Shown in pieces: positions 15,288 to 23,595 of a stretch of 64,000 bases of DNA (position 1 is its first letter; every line of letters begins with the position of its first letter). The DNA is taken from positions 1 through 64,000 of the forward strand of contig DASVDH010000116.1 of assembly GCA_036381195.1 (NCBI GenBank), given 5' to 3'. Both the position numbers and the translations under genes were made by a program. The stretch is from RSA9 sp036381195 (lineage in GTDB: Bacteria; Gemmatimonadota; Gemmatimonadetes; Longimicrobiales; RSA9). The notes under the pieces are model-generated. The model was not told the DNA's origin, did not search any database, and was given only the letters and a program-made list of their open reading frames with translations.

Positions 15288-17297
15288 ATGGCGGGCGGCG
15301 GTCCGGTGCCCGGCGGCTCGTTTCTGGGGTCGTGGCACGGCATCGTGCGGCGGCGCTGGCGCGTGGGTGCGCTGGTGTTCGTGCTGGTGGCGGGTGGGGC
15401 GGCGGCGCTGCTTCTCCTCTCCCGGCCGGTCTATCGCGCTGAAGCGCGGCTGCGGCTCGGCGAGCCGCCGCCGATGGGCGGCGTGTCGCCGACCGGCGGG
15501 CTGCTTTCCCTGATGCGGTTGGGCGGCGATCCCTTCGCGAACGACCTCGAGCTCCTGTCGAGCCGCACGGTGACCGAGGCGGTGGTGCTGGACGCCGCGC
15601 TCGCGGTGGCGCTGGATGCGCCGCGCGGCTGGCATCGCGACTCGCTGCTCGCGCACCTCGCCGCGACGCGCGCGACGGAGCGCGGCGTCTACGAAGCGGA
15701 GTGGCTGGCGGATGGCCGGGTGCGGGTGCGGCGCACGGCCCCCAGGGATTCGGCCGTGGGCGACGTGGCTGCCGGCGACACGCTCGAGTTCGGCGGCGTG
15801 CGCATCGCCTTCCTGCCGTGGCGCGAGGGGATGCCGCGGCGGGTGCGGATCCGGACGCTGCCGTTCGGCGAGGCCGTGCGGCGCACGCGGAGCAGGATCG
15901 TGGCGGAGCGGGCGAGGCGGGAAGCGAACGTGGTGGATCTCTCGTTCCAGCACACGGATCCCGGGCTCGCGCAAGCCGTGGTGGCGGCGGTGGTGAACCG
16001 CTTCGTCGAGCTGCGAGCGGCCGTGCAGCGTCGTGAGAGCGGGGAGACGGTGGACTCGCTGCGTCGGGTGGCGGAGAACACAGAGCGGGAGCTGGCGGCG
16101 GCGGAGTCGGCGCTCGAAGCGATGCAGCGGACCGCACGGCTGGTCGCGCCCGATGCGCAGGGCGAGGCGTTCATCGAGCGCTACACGGAGATCGCGGCGG
16201 ACCTGGAGGTGGTCCGCGTCGAGCGGGCGGCGATCCACGAGCTGCTCGAGAAGGTCGAGACCGCGCGGGATCCGATGGAGGCGTGGTCCGGGCTAGCGGC
16301 GTTCCCGCGCTTCCTGGAGAACCCGACGGTGGGCGAGCTGCTGGGCCGGCTGGCGGCGCTCCAGACGCAGCGCGCGGACGTGGCGTGGCGGCGGGCGGCG
16401 GAGAGCCGCGCGCTCGTGGTGCTGGACGAGCAGATCGCGAGCATCGACGCATCGCTCCGTTCGCTGGCGACCGCGTACGCATCGGCGCTGGAGCGGCAGG
16501 AGCGTGAGCTGGGCGCGCGCATCGCGGAGATGGACGCGGAGCTGGCGGGGATGCCGCGCGAGTTGATCGAGCTGGCGCGCCGCCAGCGAGAGATCCGGAT
16601 CCTCTCCGAGATCCTGGTGCTGACCGAGCAGCGGCTGCGGCAGGAGGAACTGCGGCAGGCGCTGACCTTCTCGAACGTGCAGGTGATCGACCCGCCTGCG
16701 CTGCGTTACCGGCCCGTGTGGCCGCGCAAGAAGGTGGGGCTCGCCGTGGCCTTGCTGCTGGGCTCGACGTTCTCCGTGCTCGGGATGGTGGTCGCCGAGC
16801 GCGCGGACCGTTCGCTCCGCAGCGCTGCGCAGGTGAGGCAGGCGGTGGGCGTGCCGGTGATCGCGGTGGCGGTCGCGGAGCGGGACGGGCTCGCGTTCGC
16901 GCTGGAGGAGGCGCGCGCGGTGCTCGCGGCGGCGAACGGGAACGGCGCGGGCGGCCCCCGCGGCGCGCGCCTGACGCTGGCTGCTGTGGATGAGGCGGGG
17001 CTGGCGGCGGATGCCGCGCGCGCCCTCGGCGCGGCGTTCGCCCGGCAGCAGGCGGAGCGGCGGGGGGCGGAGACGGATGCTCCGCTGGTGCTCGCGGCGC
17101 CCGCGCTGGACCGGTTCTCCGGGGCGGCGGCCGCGGCGGCGGAGGCCGCGCCCGTGCTGCTGGTGCTGCGGCACGGGCGCACGACGCGGGACGCGGCCAT
17201 GCGCGCGGCGGCGCTCCTGCGGGAAACGGGCGGCGAGCTGGCGGGCGCCGTCCTGGTTTGTGCGCGCGCGAAGGACACGAGGGAGGTATGGAGCTGA
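15288..17297 (+). CDS. Wzz/GumC-type polysaccharide chain-length protein with degenerate kinase-like tail
   Basis: About 669 residues. The Wzz N-terminal transmembrane helix is near residues 25-45. A long periplasmic coiled-coil region follows, with a Pro-containing second transmembrane segment near 485-505 (RKKVGLAVALLLGSTFSVLG). The cytoplasmic tail of about 160 residues resembles the position of a BY-kinase domain, but no Walker A GxxxxGK(S/T) or tyrosine cluster is visible. It probably controls chain length and export without kinase activity. ATG 15288 is chosen; an in-frame TTG at 15276 overlaps the previous stop as TTGA. The stop overlaps the next start (TGATG). Confidence 0.85.
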   Translation: MAGGGPVPGGSFLGSWHGIVRRRWRVGALVFVLVAGGAAALLLLSRPVYRAEARLRLGEPPPMGGVSPTGGLLSLMRLGGDPFANDLELLSSRTVTEAVVLDAALAVALDAPRGWHRDSLLAHLAATRATERGVYEAEWLADGRVRVRRTAPRDSAVGDVAAGDTLEFGGVRIAFLPWREGMPRRVRIRTLPFGEAVRRTRSRIVAERARREANVVDLSFQHTDPGLAQAVVAAVVNRFVELRAAVQRRESGETVDSLRRVAENTERELAAAESALEAMQRTARLVAPDAQGEAFIERYTEIAADLEVVRVERAAIHELLEKVETARDPMEAWSGLAAFPRFLENPTVGELLGRLAALQTQRADVAWRRAAESRALVVLDEQIASIDASLRSLATAYASALERQERELGARIAEMDAELAGMPRELIELARRQREIRILSEILVLTEQRLRQEELRQALTFSNVQVIDPPALRYRPVWPRKKVGLAVALLLGSTFSVLGMVVAERADRSLRSAAQVRQAVGVPVIAVAVAERDGLAFALEEARAVLAAANGNGAGGPRGARLTLAAVDEAGLAADAARALGAAFARQQAERRGAETDAPLVLAAPALDRFSGAAAAAAEAAPVLLVLRHGRTTRDAAMRAAALLRETGGELAGAVLVCARAKDTREVWS

Positions 17298-17962
17298 TGC
17301 ACGACTACGGTGCGGCGGCCGTTGCGCGGGCGCGGTCCATGCCCCGGCGGGACGGCGGGCGCGTGGTTCGCCGCATCGCGGACATTGTGGGCGCGACGGT
17401 GTTGCTGGTGTTGTGCGCGCCCGTGCTCGCGCTGGCCGCCCTGGCGATCTGGATCGAGTCCGGCCGACCGGTGCTGTTCGGGCACATGCGGCTCGGGTTG
17501 GCAGGCAGGCCGTTTCGTTGCTGGAAGCTGCGCACGATGGTGGCGGACGCGGAGGCGCGGCTCGAGCGCGATCCCTGGTTGAAGAAGCTGTACGTCCAGA
17601 ACGGGTACAAGCTGCCGGCCGACATCGATCCGCGGATCACGCGCGTCGGCCGGTGGCTGCGGCGCACCTACCTGGACGAGGTCCCGCAACTCTTCAACGT
17701 GCTCGGCGGCAGCATGTCGCTCGTGGGACCGCGCCCGATCGTGCGGGACGAGCTCGCCTGGTACGGCGACGATGCGGACGAGCTGCTGAGCGAGAAGCCG
17801 GGCATCTTCGGTGCCTGGACGAGCCGCGGCCGCAACCGGCCGCATTACCCGGAGCGTGCGCGGCTCGAGCTGGAGTACGTGCGCAACCGCTCGCTGCTCG
17901 GGGATGTGCGCATCCTCGCGCGCTCGATCCCCGTGGTGCTGCGGGGGCAAGGAGCTGAATGA
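17297..17962 (+). CDS. Undecaprenyl-phosphate sugar-1-phosphate transferase (short WbaP/PglC type)
   Basis: 221 residues. One hydrophobic membrane-inserted segment (about 30-52) is followed by the bacterial sugar transferase domain with KLRTMVADAEARLE, RRTYLDEVPQLFNVLGG and MSLVGPRP motifs. It should start glycan assembly by loading a sugar-1-phosphate onto undecaprenyl phosphate. The sugar is not predictable. ATG 17297 sits nine bases after GGGAGGT and overlaps the upstream stop. An ATG at 17288 is too close to that ribosome site. The stop overlaps the flippase start as ATGA. Confidence 0.9.
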   Translation: MHDYGAAAVARARSMPRRDGGRVVRRIADIVGATVLLVLCAPVLALAALAIWIESGRPVLFGHMRLGLAGRPFRCWKLRTMVADAEARLERDPWLKKLYVQNGYKLPADIDPRITRVGRWLRRTYLDEVPQLFNVLGGSMSLVGPRPIVRDELAWYGDDADELLSEKPGIFGAWTSRGRNRPHYPERARLELEYVRNRSLLGDVRILARSIPVVLRGQGAE

Positions 17963-19524
17963 CCACGCCGGCCGGCGCGGCCGGCCGGCCGGCCGCACTG
18001 TCCGCGCCGCCCGCCGTGCCCGGCCCGGCCGGCGTGCGGCGCGTGCTGCACAACGCGTTGTCGCTCCTGCTCGCGTACGTGCTGCCGCGGCTCTTCATGC
18101 TGGGCTCGGTGGTGGTGGCGGCGCGCGTGTTGGGCGCAGCGCAGTTCGGCGCGTACAGCACGGCGGCGGCGTTCGCGGTGATGCTCAGCATCATCGCGAC
18201 GCTGGGAATGACGCCGCTGCTGGTGCGCGAGATCGCGCGGGTGCCGGAGCGCGCGCCCGGCCTGCTCGCAGCGGCGCACGCCGTCAAGACGGCCAGCAAC
18301 GTGCTCATGCTGGCGCTGTTGCTGGTGCTCTCGCGCCACGTGCTGGGCTACCCGGCGCCGGTCGTGCTCGCCGCGCTGCTGCTGGGCGTGTCGTACGCCG
18401 TGGGCGCGTACGTGGAGAACCTGGCGGCGTGGTTCCAGGCGGTCGAGCAAATGCACGTCTGGACGCAGGCCAGCGCGGTGAGCGGCGTGATGGCGGGCGG
18501 GCTCGGGCTCGCGCTCGTGGTCGGGACCCGGAGTCTGGCCTGGTTCTGCGTGGCGCCGATCCTCGGCCAGCTCGGCGCGCTCGCCTGGCTGGCCGCCCGG
18601 CTGCCGGCAGAGGCGCGGCGGGGCGGACGGGTCGCGCTGGCGGAGGCGCTGCGACTGGCGCGCGCCCTGGCGCCGTTCGCGGCTGCCTTCATCGCGCTCA
18701 CCGTCTACTACAAGGTGGACGTGCTGCTGCTCGCGCGCTGGCGGGATGCGGCCGAGGTGGGCACGTACGCGGCGGCCTACAAGCTGGTGGATGTCGCGCA
18801 GGCACTGGCGCTGGTCGTAGCGGGCGCGGTGTACCCGCGGCTCTCGCGCGCCGTTGCAGCCGGCGCCGGGGGAGACCCGGCCGAGGCGGCCGGCGCGGCC
18901 GCGGCAGGCGCGGATGCGCCGCTGCCTGCCGCGGCCGCGCGGCTGGCCGAATGGATGCTCCTCGCCGTGGCCCCGGCGGCCGGGCTGGTGTTCCTGCTGC
19001 GCGAGCCGCTCATCGCCGTGGTGTACGGCCACGGCTACGCGGAGGCGGCGGGCGTACTGGGCTGGCTCGCGGCCGTCCTGCCGGCGCTCGCGCTGAACAT
19101 CCTGGCCGGCTACATCCTGGGGGCGGCCGGGCTCATGCGGCGGGTGGCGGGCGCGTACGTGCTCGCGACGGCGGCCAACGTCGCGGCGAACGCGGTACTG
19201 ATCCCGCGGTACGGCGCCGCCGGCGCCGGCATGGCCATGCTGGGCTCGGAGGTGTTCCTGGCCGGGATCCTGATCGCGGTGCTACGGTCGCGCGGCGCCG
19301 CGCCGGCCGGCCGCTGGCTGGCGGCCGCGTGCGCGCCGGCGCTGGCCACCGCGGCGGCCGCGGCGTTCGCGGGTGAGCGGCCCGCGCTCGCCGCCGTGGG
19401 TTACGCCCTGGCGGTGGGCGTGCTGTACCGCAGCACGGGAGTGCTGGCGCGCGAGGATTTGCGCCTGCTGGCGCACGCGCTCGGTGTGCGCCGCGGCGCG
19501 CGACCCGCGGAGGCACAGCCATGA
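17959..19524 (+). CDS. Oligosaccharide flippase (Wzx-like, MATE/MOP family)
   Basis: 521 residues with about 12-14 hydrophobic segments. A typical N-terminal section is LARVLGAAQFGAYSTA-like (seen as RVLGAAQFGAYSTAAAF). It should move lipid-linked repeat units across the inner membrane. A hydrophilic Ala/Gly-rich loop (about residues 295-325) interrupts the middle. It is coupled by ATGA overlaps to the sugar transferase upstream and the GT downstream. Confidence 0.88.
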   Translation: MTTPAGAAGRPAALSAPPAVPGPAGVRRVLHNALSLLLAYVLPRLFMLGSVVVAARVLGAAQFGAYSTAAAFAVMLSIIATLGMTPLLVREIARVPERAPGLLAAAHAVKTASNVLMLALLLVLSRHVLGYPAPVVLAALLLGVSYAVGAYVENLAAWFQAVEQMHVWTQASAVSGVMAGGLGLALVVGTRSLAWFCVAPILGQLGALAWLAARLPAEARRGGRVALAEALRLARALAPFAAAFIALTVYYKVDVLLLARWRDAAEVGTYAAAYKLVDVAQALALVVAGAVYPRLSRAVAAGAGGDPAEAAGAAAAGADAPLPAAAARLAEWMLLAVAPAAGLVFLLREPLIAVVYGHGYAEAAGVLGWLAAVLPALALNILAGYILGAAGLMRRVAGAYVLATAANVAANAVLIPRYGAAGAGMAMLGSEVFLAGILIAVLRSRGAAPAGRWLAAACAPALATAAAAAFAGERPALAAVGYALAVGVLYRSTGVLAREDLRLLAHALGVRRGARPAEAQP

Positions 19525-20852
19525 AGGTGCTGTACGTGTCCAAGGCGCTGGTCGTGGCCGCGTACCGGGACAAGCTGCGCGCACTGGCGGCACACGCGGA
19601 CGTGACGGCGCTGGTGCCGGCCCGGTGGGGCGGCCAGGCGCCCGAGCCGGAGCACGCGGCCGGTACGGGCGCCGCCGCGGCGCATGCTCTGGACCCCAGC
19701 GCAGGTGTGGGCTTCGGGGGCGCGGAGGGCGCCGCCGCACCGCGTGTCCTGGACCCCAAGGCGGCTGTCGGCGTCGCGGCCGTGGCGGACGCCGCCGCGG
19801 ACGCGCAGCGGCAGGGCAGCCGCGCCCCGGCCGCACCGCCCCGGCTCCTCACGCGGCCGGTGCTGCTGGCCGGGCACAACCACCTGCACCTGTACCGGGG
19901 GGCGGGCGCGGTGCTGGACGCGGTGCGGCCCGACCTGGTGCACATCGACGAGGAGCCCTACAGCATCGTGACGCTGCAGTTCGCGGAGCTGTGCCGGCTG
20001 CGCGGAGTCCCCTCGCTGTTCTTCGCGTGGCAGAACCTGGCCAAGCGGCTGCCGTCGCCGTTCGGCGCGCTGCGCGCGCGGGTGTTCCGCCTCGTTGCGG
20101 GCGGGATCGCGGGCACGGCCGCGGCCGCGCGCGTGCTGCGCGACGCGGGCTACGCGGGCCCGCTGGCGGTGATCCCGCAGTTCGGCGTGGACCCGACGCG
20201 GTTCGCGCCGGATGCGGCGGCACGGGCGGACGTGCGTGGGCGGCTCGGCATCGGCGAAGAGGAGTTCGTGGTCGGCTTCGGCGGGCGGCTCGTGCCGGAG
20301 AAGGGGGTGCACCTGTTGATCGAGGCGCTCGCGAGTGTGCCGGGCGCGCGGCTGGTGGTGATGGGCGATGGCCCGGAGCGCGCGCGGCTCGAGACGCTGG
20401 CCGCGCGCGCCGGCGTGGCCGGACGCGTGCACTTCGCCGGCTACGTCGCGTCCACCGCGATGCCGGCCTGGCTCGCGGCGCTGGATGCGCTTGCGCTGCC
20501 CTCGCTGCGCACCAAGGGCTGGGCGGAGCAGTTCGGCCGCATCCTCGTCGAGGCGATGGCGTGCGAGGTGCCCGTGGTAGGTGCGGCGACGGGCGAGGTG
20601 CCGGAGGTGGTGGGGGAGGGCGGCGTGGTGGTGCCGGAGGGGGACGTGGCGGCGCTGGCCGCCGCGCTGCGTGACCTCGCCGCGATGGCGCGGGATGCGC
20701 GGCGGGAGCTGGGGCGTCGCGCGCGGGCGTGGGTGTGCGGCCGCTTCACGCAGGAGCACGTGGCGCGCGAGACCGCGGCGTTCTACCGCGCGCTGCTCGA
20801 AGCACGGCCCGCAGCGGCGACGCTGCGGCCGCGCGCGGCGGCGGGGTGGTGA
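19521..20852 (+). CDS. Glycosyltransferase family 4 with Ala/Gly-rich insertion
   Basis: 443 residues, GT-B fold. The C-terminal GT4 domain has GFGGRLVPEKGVHLL and the donor-site segment ILVEAMACEVPVVGAATGEV. The N-terminal domain is interrupted at about residues 40-108 by a low-complexity Ala/Gly-rich insertion that includes a 20-residue tandem repeat (residues 55-74 and 75-94). Donor and acceptor are unknown. ATG overlaps the flippase stop. The gene stop overlaps the next start as TGATG. Confidence 0.88.
   Translation: MKVLYVSKALVVAAYRDKLRALAAHADVTALVPARWGGQAPEPEHAAGTGAAAAHALDPSAGVGFGGAEGAAAPRVLDPKAAVGVAAVADAAADAQRQGSRAPAAPPRLLTRPVLLAGHNHLHLYRGAGAVLDAVRPDLVHIDEEPYSIVTLQFAELCRLRGVPSLFFAWQNLAKRLPSPFGALRARVFRLVAGGIAGTAAAARVLRDAGYAGPLAVIPQFGVDPTRFAPDAAARADVRGRLGIGEEEFVVGFGGRLVPEKGVHLLIEALASVPGARLVVMGDGPERARLETLAARAGVAGRVHFAGYVASTAMPAWLAALDALALPSLRTKGWAEQFGRILVEAMACEVPVVGAATGEVPEVVGEGGVVVPEGDVAALAAALRDLAAMARDARRELGRRARAWVCGRFTQEHVARETAAFYRALLEARPAAATLRPRAAAGW
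19683..19802 (+). repeat. 60-base in-frame tandem duplication inside a glycosyltransferase gene
   Basis: Units 19683-19742 and 19743-19802 encode HALDPSAGVGFGGAEGAAAP and RVLDPKAAVGVAAVADAAAD. The shared core is LDP-x-A-x-VG. The period is exactly 60 bases, so the reading frame is preserved. Confidence 0.75.
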
Positions 20853-22366
20853 TGGCTGCGCGGGCGGAAGCCCTGCGGCGCGAGGAAGCCCTGCGGCGCG
20901 CGGACGGGGTGGTGGGCGTGGGTGCGGTGGTGGCGGCCGGCTGCGGGGTCGCGCTGGCGCTGGCCGGCGCGGGCGCGGGCAACCTGCCGCTGGTGGTGGC
21001 CGGTGGTGGGGCGGCCGCTGCCGGCCTCTTCATCATCCTGGCAGCCGGGTGGGTGGACGGCACGCTGCTGCTCGCGCTATGCCTGCCGCTGCCCGCGCTC
21101 TACAGCACGGAGTCGCTGCGCATCTCGCCGGCCCTCGTGCTCACGGGGATCGTCGTGCCCGCATGGCTGCTGCGCCGCACGGCGGAAGGGCGCGCGATCC
21201 TGCTGGGAGCGCTGCCACGCCGCGCGACGGCGTTGCTCGGGGCGGCCCTCCTGCTCGCCGGCGTGTTCGCGCAGGCGCGCTTGCCCGCGCTCCGCGAGCT
21301 GGCGACGTTCGCGCTGCTGTTCGGCGTGCTGGTCATGGCGGCGGACGAGGTCGCCGCCCGGCCCGCGAAGGCGCGATCCATCGCGCTCGTCCTCGGCGGG
21401 ACCGCTGCGGCCTCCGGACTGTTCGCCGCGCTCGAGGCGGCGGGCGTGCTGCCGGCCCGGTTCCCGCACTCGGGCTCGGCGTTCTATCGCGCCGCGCTCG
21501 GCTTCGAGTGGCCGAACGAGCTGGGGATGTACTTCGCGCTCTCGCTGCCGTTCGCGGTGTATGCCCGTTCGGTCGCGGAGGGGCGCGCCGCGCGCGCGCT
21601 CGCGGCGGCCGGCATCGGCGCCTGCCTGGTCGGCCTCGCCGTCACGTTCTCGCGCGGGAGCTGGTTGTCTGCCGCCACGGGCACCGCCACGCTCGTGCTG
21701 CTGGCCGACCGGCGCCTGCTCCTGCGCGTGTGGCTCGCGGGCCTCGCCGCCGTGGTGGCGCTCGACCTCGTTTCCGGCGGCGCGCTGCGCGGGCGGATCG
21801 CCATGACGCTGGTGGACGACGTCGTCGCGCAGCGACTGGCGCTGCAGTACACGGGGCTGCTCATGTTCCTGGCCAACCCGGTCATCGGCGTGGGGCCCGG
21901 CGGCTTCGCGGCCAACCTGGAGCAGTACGGCCCCCAGGTCTCGTGGCTGTGGGACTACATCGGCTCGGCGCACAACCTGTACGTGCACATGGCCGCCGAG
22001 GCGGGCGCCATCGGCCTGGCGGCGCTGGTCGGGTTCCTGGCGGCGGTGCTGGCCGTGCTCGTGCGGAGCGCGCGCCGTGCCCGCGACGGCGCGGCCCCGG
22101 ATGAGGCCGCGCTGCGGCGCGCCTGCGCGTGGTCCTTCGGCACGCTCGTCGTGGTCGGGATGTTCGAATGGCCGTTCGCGCACGGCATCGGCCAGCTCAT
22201 CATGCTGGTGGCAGGGATGGGCTGCGGGCTGGCTGCTGTGGGGGCCGGCCGCGCCACGGACGCCGCCGACGGCGAAGCGCTGACGGCGCCGGTCCCGCAC
22301 GCCGGGCCTGCCGGCCCCCTGGTCAGCGGCCTCAGCGCGAAACGCGGTCGAGCAGCTCGCGCGTGA
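20852..22366 (+). CDS. O-antigen ligase/polymerase (Wzy_C) family membrane protein
   Basis: 504 residues with about ten or more hydrophobic segments. The Wzy_C/RfaL signature region is recognisable: FSRGSWLSAATG followed by ALDLVSGG, then a large periplasmic loop and the segment NPVIGVGPGGF. It probably polymerises or ligates the glycan. It is the last gene of operon A. Its final 35 bases overlap tail to tail with the HprK-like gene on the other strand. Confidence 0.88.
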   Translation: MAARAEALRREEALRRADGVVGVGAVVAAGCGVALALAGAGAGNLPLVVAGGGAAAAGLFIILAAGWVDGTLLLALCLPLPALYSTESLRISPALVLTGIVVPAWLLRRTAEGRAILLGALPRRATALLGAALLLAGVFAQARLPALRELATFALLFGVLVMAADEVAARPAKARSIALVLGGTAAASGLFAALEAAGVLPARFPHSGSAFYRAALGFEWPNELGMYFALSLPFAVYARSVAEGRAARALAAAGIGACLVGLAVTFSRGSWLSAATGTATLVLLADRRLLLRVWLAGLAAVVALDLVSGGALRGRIAMTLVDDVVAQRLALQYTGLLMFLANPVIGVGPGGFAANLEQYGPQVSWLWDYIGSAHNLYVHMAAEAGAIGLAALVGFLAAVLAVLVRSARRARDGAAPDEAALRRACAWSFGTLVVVGMFEWPFAHGIGQLIMLVAGMGCGLAAVGAGRATDAADGEALTAPVPHAGPAGPLVSGLSAKRGRAARA

Positions 22367-23486
22367 CGGGGACGGCCGCGCGCGGGTCATCGCCGACGCG
22401 GAGGCGCCACGCGCCACCGCGCGCCAGCGCCGCGATCCGCGCGCCGATCGTGTCGCGCCAGACGTCGAAGCCGGGGTCGAGGGAGGCGACGAGGCGGCTG
22501 ACCGCCTCGCCGGGCGCGATCGGCTCCGCGCTGGCCGTCGCACTGCCGGCCTCCCGTTCGAGCAGACAGAGCCCGGCTCGCTCGAGCGGCGGGGCCTGAC
22601 GGACCGCGGGACGCACGAGCTCGGGCGGGGGCGTCCGCCCCGCCTCCAGCGCTGGTGCGCGCGACCCCTCTGCCTGGCCCGGCGCGAGCGCGGCAGGGGC
22701 GGGCTGCCCGGAAACCACGATCCGCCGCTTGCCGTTCGCGCGCAGGACCGCGGGCCGGGTCGCCAGCTCGGGGAACCACCTTGCCGCCTCGGGAGCTAGA
22801 TGGATGGGCCGGCCCAGGCCCCAGACGCGGAACGTGCCCGCGAGCTGCACGTACACGGCATCGTCGCCCAGGACGGCCAGCCCGGCACGCAGCGCTGCGT
22901 ACGCGAGTGTGCTCTTGCCGATGCCGCCCGGGCCGGCCAGGACGAGCCCGGCGCCGCCGCGCGCGATCGCCGCGGCGTGCACCGGCTGGCGGTCCAGCGC
23001 GGTGATCAGGAAGAGCACCAGCGCATCGAGCACGGCGCGGAGCCGGTCCGCATCGGCGAGCAGGACGGGGGCGAGCCGCGCGATGGCCGTCATGTCCGTG
23101 CGCCGGGCCCGGCCGGCCGCATCCGGGGCGGCGAGCAGCAGCGACTCGCGGTCTGCGGAGATGCGCAGCGGGCCGGCCGGCTGCGGCGGCCCGGCGCCGG
23201 GGCCGTGCGGTGCGGTGAGGAGCAGCACGCGGGGGGTGGCGTGGCGGCTCGCAGGCGCCGTCCCGAGCGCAACGCCGTGGCCCTCGACGAGCGGGCCCGG
23301 CTCGCCGTAAGCTGCGATGGCCGCGGCGAGCAACGTGTCCGAGTCCGCCTCGAAGCGGGTGGGGATGCCGAGAGGCGCCAGCATGGCGGCGTGGCGAAGC
23401 GGGGCAGCCGGCGGCGCGGGCAGCGCGAGCGCGGACGCGTACGGTTCGAGCTCTTCGAGCAAGACAGCCTCGCTGGAGCGATACAT
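22332..23486 (-). CDS. HprK-like P-loop serine kinase
   Basis: About 384 residues from ATG 23486. The HPr-kinase-like core has VHAAAI (about 169-174), the P-loop GPGGIGKST (185-193) and GDDAVYV (about 207-213), in the order expected of HprK-related kinases. The N-terminal 150 residues match no domain I know. Such kinases occur in exosortase-linked polysaccharide loci and in lasso-peptide clusters, where they phosphorylate a product or carrier. No PqqD-like chaperone or precursor peptide was seen beside it. The frame stays open to 23606, and GTG 23537 is an alternative start. It runs opposite to its neighbours. Confidence 0.75.
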   Translation of the reverse strand: MYRSSEAVLLEELEPYASALALPAPPAAPLRHAAMLAPLGIPTRFEADSDTLLAAAIAAYGEPGPLVEGHGVALGTAPASRHATPRVLLLTAPHGPGAGPPQPAGPLRISADRESLLLAAPDAAGRARRTDMTAIARLAPVLLADADRLRAVLDALVLFLITALDRQPVHAAAIARGGAGLVLAGPGGIGKSTLAYAALRAGLAVLGDDAVYVQLAGTFRVWGLGRPIHLAPEAARWFPELATRPAVLRANGKRRIVVSGQPAPAALAPGQAEGSRAPALEAGRTPPPELVRPAVRQAPPLERAGLCLLEREAGSATASAEPIAPGEAVSRLVASLDPGFDVWRDTIGARIAALARGGAWRLRVGDDPRAAVPVTRELLDRVSR

Positions 23487-23595
23487 CGGGTAGCGCCGGG
23501 CTCCGCGGAAGCAGGGCTCGGCGTCGCCCGCCGACACGCAGCGTTCTAGCCGCGCGCGAGTGCGGCTGTCAAGCCACCCAGCCAGGGGACGTGCG

